Assembly: GCF_050389775.1 (NCBI RefSeq)
Contig: NZ_CP177144.1
Coordinates: 3,100,001 to 3,164,000 of the forward strand
DNA length: 64,000 nucleotides
Source of the DNA: Marinibacterium sp050389775
GTDB taxonomy: Bacteria; Pseudomonadota; Alphaproteobacteria; Rhodobacterales; Rhodobacteraceae
Direction of reading: 5' to 3'
Part shown: piece by piece, positions 43,688-50,630 of the stretch
Layout: each line of letters starts with the position of its first letter
Position numbering within the stretch: position 1 is the stretch's first letter
Made by a program: the position numbers and the translations under genes
Notes under the pieces: model-generated
What the model was told of the DNA's origin: nothing
Seen by the model: the letters and a program-made list of their open reading frames with translations, nothing else
Database searches by the model: none

Positions 43688-43745
43688 GGATATTTGGAAA
43701 GAGAAAGAAGCCACAACTGCTGCTTCTTTCTCTTCTCAAGTATCC
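43688..43745. repeat. Interspersed element pair in inverted orientation (copies E and F)
   Basis: Left arm GGATATTTGG + AAAGAGAAAGAAGC (43688-43711) and right arm GCTTCTTTCTCTT + CTCAAGTATCC (43722-43745). The arms match at 21 of 24 positions with a 10-base spacer. It forms a long hairpin between the 81-residue gene and icd. Each arm is one element of the AAGAGAAAGAAGC subtype. It could act as a terminator of the hydrolase unit. Confidence 0.8.
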
Positions 43746-43872
43746 CTCCATGACCTCACCGCCGGCGGCCCGTTTCAGAAAAGGGCGCCCGGGTGATGTC
43801 ACATCACGGGCGCATCGGCGGCCCCCTGCCCAAATTCAAGCCGAAACCCGCGATCACACCTGCGACAAATCA

Positions 43873-43889
43873 GTATACAACCGTATACA
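43873..43889 (+). promoter_or_regulatory. Double GTATAC site overlapping the icd -10
   Basis: GTATAC at 43873-43878 and again at 43883-43888, exactly 10 bases apart (same helix face). TATACA at 43884-43889 is a good -10, with TGCGAC 17 bases upstream as a weak -35. GTATAC-like palindromes are typical half-operators for GntR-type regulators, so this may be an operator on the icd promoter. Confidence 0.45.
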
Positions 43890-43964
43890 TTACCGCATGG
43901 TCATGATTACTGCGCTACACCGCCCACACCCCATGATTCCCCAAAAGCCGAAGGGACCAGGCTC

Positions 43965-45179
43965 ATGACCAAGATCAAGGTGGATAACCCCGTCGTCGAG
44001 ATGGACGGGGACGAGATGACGCGCATCATCTGGCAGTTCATCAAGGACAAGCTGATCCTGCCGTATCTCGACCTCGACCTGCTGTATTACGACCTCGGCA
44101 TCGAGGAACGCGACCGCACCAACGACCAGATCACCATCGACGCCGCCGAAAAGATCAAGGAGATCGGCGTCGGCGTGAAATGCGCCACGATCACCCCCGA
44201 CGAGGCCCGGGTCGAGGAATTCGGCCTGAAACAGATGTGGCGCAGCCCCAATGGCACGATCCGCAACATCCTGGGCGGCGTGGTTTTTCGCCAGCCGATC
44301 ATCTGCAAGAACGTGCCCCGTCTTGTCCCGGGCTGGACCCAGCCCATCGTCGTCGGCCGCCATGCCTTTGGCGACCAGTACAAGGCCACCGATTTCCACT
44401 TCCCCGGCAAGGGCCAGCTGACGATGAAATTCGAAGGCGAGGATGGCACGGTGATCGAGAAGGTCGTCTATGACGCGCCGTCCGCCGGGGTCTACCAGGC
44501 CATGTACAACCTCGACCAGTCGATCATCGATTTCGCCCGGGCCTCGCTGAACTATGGCCTGTCGCTGGGCTGGCCGGTCTACCTGTCGACCAAGAACACC
44601 ATCCTCAAGGCTTATGACGGCCGTTTCAAGGACCTGTTCCAGAAGGTCTACGAGGAAGAGTTCGAAGAGCAGTTCAAGGCCAAGGGCATCTGGTACGAGC
44701 ACCGGCTGATCGACGACATGGTCGCCTGTGCGCTGAAATGGAACGGCAAGTTCGTCTGGGCCTGCAAGAACTACGATGGCGACGTGCAATCCGACACCGT
44801 GGCCCAGGGCTTTGGCTCGCTCGGCCTGATGACCTCGCAGCTGATGACGCCGGATGGCAAGATCGTCGAGGCCGAGGCCGCCCATGGCACCGTGACCCGC
44901 CATTACCGCCAGCACCAGGAAGGCAAATCGACATCGACCAACTCGATCGCCTCGATCTACGCCTGGACCGGCGCGCTCAAGCACCGGGCCAAGCTGGATG
45001 AGAACATCGCGCTGATGTCCTTTGCCAAGACGCTGGAAACCACCGTGGTCAACACGGTCGAGGACGGGTTCATGACCAAGGATCTCGCCCTGCTGGTCGG
45101 CCCCGACCAGGGCTGGCTGACGACCATGGGCTTCCTGGAAAAGGTCGACGAGAACCTCAACAAGGCGCTTGGTGGCTGA
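43965..45179 (+). CDS. icd: NADP-dependent isocitrate dehydrogenase, eukaryote-like type
   Basis: 404 residues, homodimeric type related to the eukaryotic enzyme rather than to E. coli Icd. Substrate site: SPNGTIRNILGG and QPIVVGRHAFGDQY; metal site LIDDMVACALK; cofactor region EAAHGTVTRHYRQH, with arginine and histidine that select NADP. It makes 2-oxoglutarate and NADPH in the TCA cycle. The start follows GGGACCAGGCTC. A small stem AGTGAT/ATCACT overlaps its stop codon. Confidence 0.97.
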   Translation: MTKIKVDNPVVEMDGDEMTRIIWQFIKDKLILPYLDLDLLYYDLGIEERDRTNDQITIDAAEKIKEIGVGVKCATITPDEARVEEFGLKQMWRSPNGTIRNILGGVVFRQPIICKNVPRLVPGWTQPIVVGRHAFGDQYKATDFHFPGKGQLTMKFEGEDGTVIEKVVYDAPSAGVYQAMYNLDQSIIDFARASLNYGLSLGWPVYLSTKNTILKAYDGRFKDLFQKVYEEEFEEQFKAKGIWYEHRLIDDMVACALKWNGKFVWACKNYDGDVQSDTVAQGFGSLGLMTSQLMTPDGKIVEAEAAHGTVTRHYRQHQEGKSTSTNSIASIYAWTGALKHRAKLDENIALMSFAKTLETTVVNTVEDGFMTKDLALLVGPDQGWLTTMGFLEKVDENLNKALGG

Positions 45180-45252
45180 GTGATCTGCATCACTGACGGT
45201 ATCCGCGGGACGGGGCAGAATTGGCCCCGATATCAACCCCGTGGATACCATC

Positions 45253-45741
45253 ATGACCTTCAGACCCTCCAAGCTGACCAAGAGCTGGCCCAAGGATTCG
45301 GCCGAATACGGCAAGCTGAACCCCAAGTCGCAAAAGATCATCGACACGCTGGCCCAGACCGCCAGCTGGGCCGGGCCCCTGCTGAAACGGGTCCGGGCAG
45401 AGCTGGCCGATGGCGAGGATGGGCTGAAGAAGCTGACCGACATCAACAAGGCACTGCCCAAGCTGCAGAAGGCCATGAATGACGAGATCGACAAGACCGG
45501 CCGGCTGGTGGCCGAGCTGATGGCCCTGGAACTCGACATCGCGGCCAAGCAAAAGGAACTGGCCGCCGCGCCCAAGGACAAGGCCTTGAAAAAGCAGCTG
45601 GACGCGCTGATCAAGCAGCACAGGTCCAAGGACCAGGTGGCCAACATCTGCGTCAACGGGATCGCCATGATGAAGGCCAATTTCAACGCCGTCACGCTGA
45701 CCGCCTACCTGGAAAAGGCCAAGCTGGACGTGTTTGCCTGA
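45253..45741 (+). CDS. Hypothetical helical protein
   Basis: 162 residues from ATG 45253 (MTFRPSKLTKSWPKDSAEYG); GTG 45241 would add four residues. The sequence is predicted almost wholly helical, with coiled-coil-like heptads (LKKLTDINKALPKLQKAM, LELDIAAKQKELAAAPKDKA). Lysine-rich, one cysteine, no membrane segment. It follows icd by 73 bases. I do not recognise the family; codon use and composition look like a real gene. Confidence 0.65.
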   Translation: MTFRPSKLTKSWPKDSAEYGKLNPKSQKIIDTLAQTASWAGPLLKRVRAELADGEDGLKKLTDINKALPKLQKAMNDEIDKTGRLVAELMALELDIAAKQKELAAAPKDKALKKQLDALIKQHRSKDQVANICVNGIAMMKANFNAVTLTAYLEKAKLDVFA

Positions 45742-46436
45742 CGCTGTGTGATCCGGGGGCCGACCCGGCCGAGTATTGTCCCGGGGTCCGAGTTCGCTGC
45801 CGTGCCGCCTGGCGCACGGGCCCCCACCACCCGGGCGCCGCGCGATCAGGGGCCGATTTTGGCGAGCAATGTCTGACCAAGGTCCGTTTTTGTTACATGG
45901 CCGGAGTCCGTGTTTGCCTCGGCGCTGCCTGCCCGATGGACGAACTTGTCCCCGTGTCGAGTGACCCAATGGCGAACAATTATACTGGGGCCGCTTGCCA
46001 TCCACAGGGCGGCGCTGTTGGACACATTGCCCCCCGGTGAGGCCGGACACAGGCAAGCTCTCTACGCCTGCGCTGCCTGCCCATGATCTCCTTTCGCCAC
46101 CGCGACAGCGGCGCCACGGACCAAGCCCCCCCACGGCGAGGCCCGACGCGTGTGTTCATCGCCGCCCCAGCGCCGCGTGACCAACAGCTTGCCTCCACCC
46201 CACGGCGCCCCGATCGCGGGCCTTGTCTGCCCGAACCATGCCTGATGCACGGGTCCTGGCCGCGTCCGAAATGCCTGATCCAAGGGCGTGCCCGCCATGG
46301 TCACTCCGCAGTTGCATGCCCCGACCGCCCGGACGTTGCGGCCGTTACCCAACCGACGCCCCACCACGCCGGCCCTTGACGCCCGGGCGTCACGGCAGGG
46401 CTTGACAGGTCAGCAATCCTGCCCAATCTTCTGCGC
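45742..46436. other. 695-base stretch without a recognisable gene
   Basis: No reading frame here has family resemblance; all frames are short and Pro/Arg/Ser-rich. GGCGCTGCCTGCCC occurs near 45921 and GCGCTGCCTGCCC again near 46070, hinting at an old duplication or decayed gene. It may contain the yitT promoter. I see no tRNA-like or terminator structure. Confidence 0.5.
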
Positions 46437-47051
46437 ATGCACAATGACCGCCCCGCCACCGTCGACCATTCCCTGCTGGACGATTTCCAAGGGCTGGGTA
46501 TCGGCCTGTTCCTGTGCTCGCTGGGCATGCAATTCCTGACCACGGCCGGGCTGATCACCGGCCAGACCGCCGGCGTGGCCGTCATAATCAGCTATCTGAC
46601 CGGCTATTCCTTCGGCACGGTCTTCTTTGTCATCAACCTGCCGTTCTACTTCTTTGCCTGGAAACGCCTGGGCCTGGAATTCACCGTCAAGTCGCTGATT
46701 TCCGTCACGCTCCTGTCGGTCCTGACCGATGTCATGCCGCTGGGCCTGGGCTTTGACCGGCTCGATCCGCTGCTGGCCGTCCTGGCCTTCGGCACCACCG
46801 TCGGCATCGGGCTGCTCGCCATGTTCCGCCACAACGGCTCGCTTGGCGGGCTGGGCGTGGTCGCGCTTTATGTCCAGGATAGCACGGGCTTCAAGGCCGG
46901 TTACGTCCAGCTGATGGTTGATGGCGTGATCTTTGCCGTCGCCGCCCTGCTCTTCCCGCTCGACGTCGTCGGCTGGTCGCTGCTGGGCGCCGTGGTGCTG
47001 AACCTGGTCATCACCTTCAACCACCGCCGCGACCGTTACATCGCCACCTGA
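46437..47051 (+). CDS. YitT family membrane protein
   Basis: 204 residues with five hydrophobic segments (GLFLCSLGMQFLTTAGLITG, GTVFFVINLPFYFFAW, LLAVLAFGTTVGIGLLAMF, LMVDGVIFAVAALLFPLDVV, LLGAVVLNLVITF). The GLITGQTAGVAVIISYLTG stretch and HNGSLGGLGVVALYVQD are marks of the YitT N-terminal domain. The C-terminal DUF2179 domain of many members is missing, giving the short form. Transport substrate unknown. Confidence 0.85.
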   Translation: MHNDRPATVDHSLLDDFQGLGIGLFLCSLGMQFLTTAGLITGQTAGVAVIISYLTGYSFGTVFFVINLPFYFFAWKRLGLEFTVKSLISVTLLSVLTDVMPLGLGFDRLDPLLAVLAFGTTVGIGLLAMFRHNGSLGGLGVVALYVQDSTGFKAGYVQLMVDGVIFAVAALLFPLDVVGWSLLGAVVLNLVITFNHRRDRYIAT

Positions 47052-47060
47052 CGCGAAAAG

Positions 47061-47082
47061 GGGGGCGCCCGAAAGCGCCCCC
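47061..47082 (+). terminator. Hairpin downstream of yitT
   Basis: GGGGGCGC / GCGCCCCC with a CCGAAA loop, nine bases past the stop. The U-tract is absent, so it is a hairpin-only or Rho-assisted end. Confidence 0.55.
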
Positions 47083-47370
47083 AAGTCCGTGAGTACAGTT
47101 TTGGGTCAGTCGACCAGGGACCGGGCCGGCCCCGCCGCGGACAGGCGGCAGCGGCGCAGGGCCGGAGCGACGAGGCGGTCTTCTCCGTCCGGCAGGCGTA
47201 CGCCCGGGCCGCAGGGGCCGTGACGACGCCGGGCCGATCCGCTCCCTTGTCTTCGGCCTGATTTTCACGGAAGACAAAGCCAGGTCTTGCCCCGACAGGA
47301 CAGTTTGTTGCCCATCGCCGCCACGCCCCGCCCTGACGTGGCGACAGTTCCACCCTCGCCCGAGCGCCCC
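47083..47370 (+). other. Leader region of the SMR gene
   Basis: No gene. TTGTCTTC at 47247-47254 pairs with GAAGACAA at 47270-47277 around a 15-base loop containing ATTTT. I compared the leader with guanidine riboswitch motifs from memory and found no match. It probably contains the SMR promoter. Confidence 0.4.
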
Positions 47371-47700
47371 ATGCATTACATCCATCTCTTCATTGCCGTC
47401 CTGTGCGAAACCATCGGCACCAGCGCCCTGCAGGCCAGCCAGCAATTCACCCGCCTCGGCCCGTCGATCCTGGTCGTGCTGGGCTATGCCGGGGCGTTCT
47501 ACTTCATGGCACTGACCCTGCGCGTGATGCCCGTGGGCATCGTCTATGCCATCTGGTCGGGCCTGGGCATCGTGCTGATCGCCGGCATCGGCTATGTCGT
47601 CTTCGGACAAAAGCTCGACCTCCCGGCCCTGGCCGGGCTGGGCCTGATCATCGCCGGCATCCTCGTCATCCACCTGTTTTCGGCCAGCACCGGCCATTGA
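47371..47700 (+). CDS. Small multidrug resistance transporter, EmrE/Qac type
   Basis: 109 residues, four membrane segments. The proton/drug-coupling glutamate is E13 in AVLCETIGTSALQ. GIVYAIWSGLGIVLIAG and the FGQKLDLPALAGLGLIIAG region match EmrE closely and fit the Qac branch rather than the guanidine-exporting Gdx branch. The start at 47371 (MHYIHLFIAV) matches family length; the 28-codon upstream extension does not. It works as an antiparallel homodimer. Confidence 0.92.
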   Translation: MHYIHLFIAVLCETIGTSALQASQQFTRLGPSILVVLGYAGAFYFMALTLRVMPVGIVYAIWSGLGIVLIAGIGYVVFGQKLDLPALAGLGLIIAGILVIHLFSASTGH

Positions 47701-47814
47701 ACCCAGCGCCCGGGCCCTGACGGAGGGTCCTCCGGCCCGGCAGGGCGAATTAACACTGGCCTTCTGCGCTGCGGCGGGCTATGGGCGCGGCAACTCCCGG
47801 ACAGAGGTACCCTC

Positions 47815-49635
47815 ATGGACCTGCGAAATATCGCAATCATTGCACACGTCGACCATGGCAAGACCACGCTTGTCGACGAACTGCTCAAGCAATCCGGCGC
47901 CTTCCGCGAAAACCAGGCGGTGGCCGAGCGGGCGATGGATTCCAACGATCTCGAACGTGAACGCGGCATCACCATTCTGGCCAAGGCCACGTCGGTCGAA
48001 TGGAAGGACAAGCGGATCAACATCGTCGACACCCCCGGCCACGCCGATTTCGGCGGCGAGGTCGAGCGGATCCTGTCGATGGTCGACGGCGTCGTCCTGC
48101 TGGTCGACGCGGCCGAAGGGCCGATGCCCCAGACCAAGTTCGTGACCTCCAAGGCGCTGGCCCTGGGCCTGCGCCCGATCGTCGTGCTGAACAAGGTCGA
48201 CAAGCCCGATGCCGAGCCCGACCGCGCGCTCGACGAGGTCTTTGATCTCTTTGCCAACCTGGGCGCCGATGACGACCAGCTGGATTTCCCGGTGCTCTAC
48301 GCCTCGGGCCGGTCGGGCTGGGCCGTGGCCGACCTGGACGATCCGCATGAGAACCTCGACGCGCTTTTCGACCTGGTCGTGCGCCATGTCCCCGAGCCGA
48401 AACAGGCCGCCCGCAAAGCCGACCCGTTCCGCATGCTGGCCACGACCCTGGGCGCCGACCCGTTCCTGGGCCGCATCCTGACCGGCCGTGTCGAAAGCGG
48501 CACGCTCAAGACCGGCGACACGGTCAAGGCCCTGTCGCGCGACGGCACCCAGATCGAGACCTTCCGGGCCTCGAAGATCCTGGCCTTCCGCGGCCTGTCG
48601 CAACAGCCCATCGACGTGGCCGAAGCCGGTGACATCGTTTCGCTGGCCGGCATGGCCAAGGCCACCGTGGCCGACAGCATCGTGTCGCCCGACGTGTCCG
48701 ACGCCCTGCCCTCGCAGCCGATCGACCCGCCGACCATCACCGTGACCTTCGGCATCAACGACAGCCCGCTGGCCGGGCGTGACGGCAAGAAGGTCCAAAG
48801 CCGGGTCATCCGCGACCGGCTGATGAAGGAAGCCGAGCAGAACGTGGCCATCCGCGTCACCGACACCCCCGGCGGCGAGGCCTTCGAGGTTGCCGGCCGT
48901 GGCGAACTGCAGATGGGCGTTCTGGTCGAGAACATGCGCCGCGAAGGCTTTGAACTGTCGATCTCGCGCCCGCAGGTTCTGCTGCGCGAGGAAGACGGCC
49001 AGCGGCTGGAGCCCATCGAGGAAGTCACCGTCGACGTCGACGACGAATATTCCGGCACTGTCATCGAAAAGCTGACCGGCGTACGCAAGGGTGAGCTGGT
49101 CGAAATGCGCCCCGCCGGCGCGGGCAAGACCCGGATCATCGCCCATGTGCCCTCGCGCGGGCTGATCGGCTATCACGGCGAATTCCTGACCGACACCCGC
49201 GGCACCGGCGTGCTGAACCGCGTGTTCCACGACTGGGCCCCGCACAAGGGCGCCATCCCGGGCCGCCGCGCAGGCGTTCTGATCTCGATGGAAAACGGCC
49301 AGTCCGTGGCCTATGCCCTGTGGAACCTCGAAGAACGCGGCAAGATGTTCATCGGCGCGCAGGCCGACGTCTACACCGGCATGATCATCGGCGAGCATTC
49401 GCGCGACAACGACCTGGAAGTGAACCCGCTCAAGGGCAAGAAGCTGACCAACGTGCGGGCCTCGGGCACCGATGACGCCGTGCGCCTGACCACGCCCGTG
49501 ACCATGTCGCTGGAAGAAGCCATCGCCTATATCGACGATGACGAGCTGGTCGAGGTCACGCCGAACGCCGTGCGCCTGCGCAAGCGCTACCTCGACCCTC
49601 ATGAGCGCAAGCGCGCGGCCAAGGCCGCCAGCTAA
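47815..49635 (+). CDS. typA: Translational GTPase TypA/BipA
   Basis: 606 residues. G1 AHVDHGKTTLVDELL, switch RERGITI, G3 DTPGHADFGGE, G4 NKVDKPDA. EF-G-like domains III and V follow, then the TypA-specific C-terminal domain (GRRAGVLISMENGQSVAYAL, KKLTNVRASGTDDAV). It acts in ribosome assembly and stress adaptation. The start follows ACAGAGGTACCCTC. Confidence 0.97.
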   Translation: MDLRNIAIIAHVDHGKTTLVDELLKQSGAFRENQAVAERAMDSNDLERERGITILAKATSVEWKDKRINIVDTPGHADFGGEVERILSMVDGVVLLVDAAEGPMPQTKFVTSKALALGLRPIVVLNKVDKPDAEPDRALDEVFDLFANLGADDDQLDFPVLYASGRSGWAVADLDDPHENLDALFDLVVRHVPEPKQAARKADPFRMLATTLGADPFLGRILTGRVESGTLKTGDTVKALSRDGTQIETFRASKILAFRGLSQQPIDVAEAGDIVSLAGMAKATVADSIVSPDVSDALPSQPIDPPTITVTFGINDSPLAGRDGKKVQSRVIRDRLMKEAEQNVAIRVTDTPGGEAFEVAGRGELQMGVLVENMRREGFELSISRPQVLLREEDGQRLEPIEEVTVDVDDEYSGTVIEKLTGVRKGELVEMRPAGAGKTRIIAHVPSRGLIGYHGEFLTDTRGTGVLNRVFHDWAPHKGAIPGRRAGVLISMENGQSVAYALWNLEERGKMFIGAQADVYTGMIIGEHSRDNDLEVNPLKGKKLTNVRASGTDDAVRLTTPVTMSLEEAIAYIDDDELVEVTPNAVRLRKRYLDPHERKRAAKAAS

Positions 49636-49751
49636 GGCGCCATGACAGGGTCAGACATTCGGGGGCCGGTGCCGCGCAAGCGGGCCGGCCCTCGCCTTTT
49701 CGGCAGGGGCTGCTAGATTTCCCGGGCGACACGACCGAGGAGACGATCAGG

Positions 49752-50333
49752 ATGCGCAAGCTGCAGGTGCAGGGGGTTCACCACATCACGCTGACCGGCG
49801 CCGACCGGCAGACGTCGATCGATTTCTGGGAAGGCGTTCTGGGCATGCCCTTTGTCTTTGACCAGCCCAACCTGGATGATCCCGACGAAGGCCACCTGTA
49901 TTTCGATCCCGGTGACGGCCGGCTGATCACCGTGTTCACCAACGAAAGCCGCCGGCCCGACCGGCGCCGCACGCCGACCGAACCAGGCTGCGTGCATCAC
50001 CTGGCCTTCAACGTCTCGCGGGCCACGTTTTCCCAGGCCGTCGAACGGCTGGAAGAACGCGGCATCGGCCATTCCGGGCCCAAGGACCGCGGGTTCATGG
50101 ATTCGATCTATTTCAAGGATCCGATGGGCCTGCTGATCGAGCTGGCCTGCTATCGCTTCGAGCCGCCGGTGGGCTGCACCCATGCCGATGTCATGATCGA
50201 GGCGCATCGCCTGCGCGTGGCGCGGGGGGATTACAACATCGCCGAGGTTCACCTGGCCGATGCGATCGAGGCGCTGGTCACCCGCAGCCAATCCACCCTG
50301 TCGGAGTCCCGCGATCCGCGGAACCCCTATTGA
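49752..50333 (+). CDS. VOC family protein, ring-cleaving dioxygenase-like
   Basis: 193 residues with two glyoxalase-type beta-alpha modules. Possible metal ligands are H11 (GVHHITL), H82/H83 (CVHHLAF) and E130 (GLLIELACY), the 2-His-1-carboxylate layout of extradiol dioxygenases. It is about half the length of full-size ring-cleaving enzymes of the YkcA/PcpA type. The C-terminal 60 residues lack similarity I know. Substrate unknown. Confidence 0.82.
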   Translation: MRKLQVQGVHHITLTGADRQTSIDFWEGVLGMPFVFDQPNLDDPDEGHLYFDPGDGRLITVFTNESRRPDRRRTPTEPGCVHHLAFNVSRATFSQAVERLEERGIGHSGPKDRGFMDSIYFKDPMGLLIELACYRFEPPVGCTHADVMIEAHRLRVARGDYNIAEVHLADAIEALVTRSQSTLSESRDPRNPY

Positions 50334-50342
50334 GTCAAAGAC

Positions 50343-50630
50343 TTACTCGGTGATCTCGATCACCATCAGGTCGCGCTCGGACGCCCCGCGGGCATGGTCC
50401 AGCGCGGCCTGGTACTCGGCCGAATTGTAACAATCGACCGCCGCTTCCAGCGTGGGAAAGCGGGCGACCACGTTGCGCGGCCGCTCGTTGCCTTCCAACT
50501 GGACGAAACGCGCGCCCCGGGCCAGGAAGCTGCCCCCGTGCTGGGCGATGGCCGGTCCGGCCAGCTCGGCATAGCGGCCATAGGCCTCTGCGTCGCTGAC
50601 CGTCACATGTGCAATCCAGAGTGCGGGCAT
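50343..50630 (-). CDS. DUF1330 domain-containing protein
   Basis: 95 residues, ferredoxin-like alpha/beta barrel of the DUF1330 family (MPALWIAHVTVSDAEAYGRY, FPTLEAAVDCYNSAEYQAAL). It starts one base inside the stop of alaS (TAATG), so it is coupled to alaS translation. The role of DUF1330 is unknown; members resemble antibiotic-biosynthesis monooxygenase folds. Confidence 0.9.
   Translation of the reverse strand: MPALWIAHVTVSDAEAYGRYAELAGPAIAQHGGSFLARGARFVQLEGNERPRNVVARFPTLEAAVDCYNSAEYQAALDHARGASERDLMVIEITE

Noticed and set aside
45742..46436. Several short open frames (for example 46083-46379) in the gene-free stretch
   Set aside because: Composition is Pro/Arg/Ser-rich in every frame, with no ribosome site and no family resemblance.
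47083..47370. Possible guanidine riboswitch before the SMR gene
   Set aside because: I could not find the conserved loops of guanidine classes I-III, and the protein looks like EmrE/Qac rather than Gdx.
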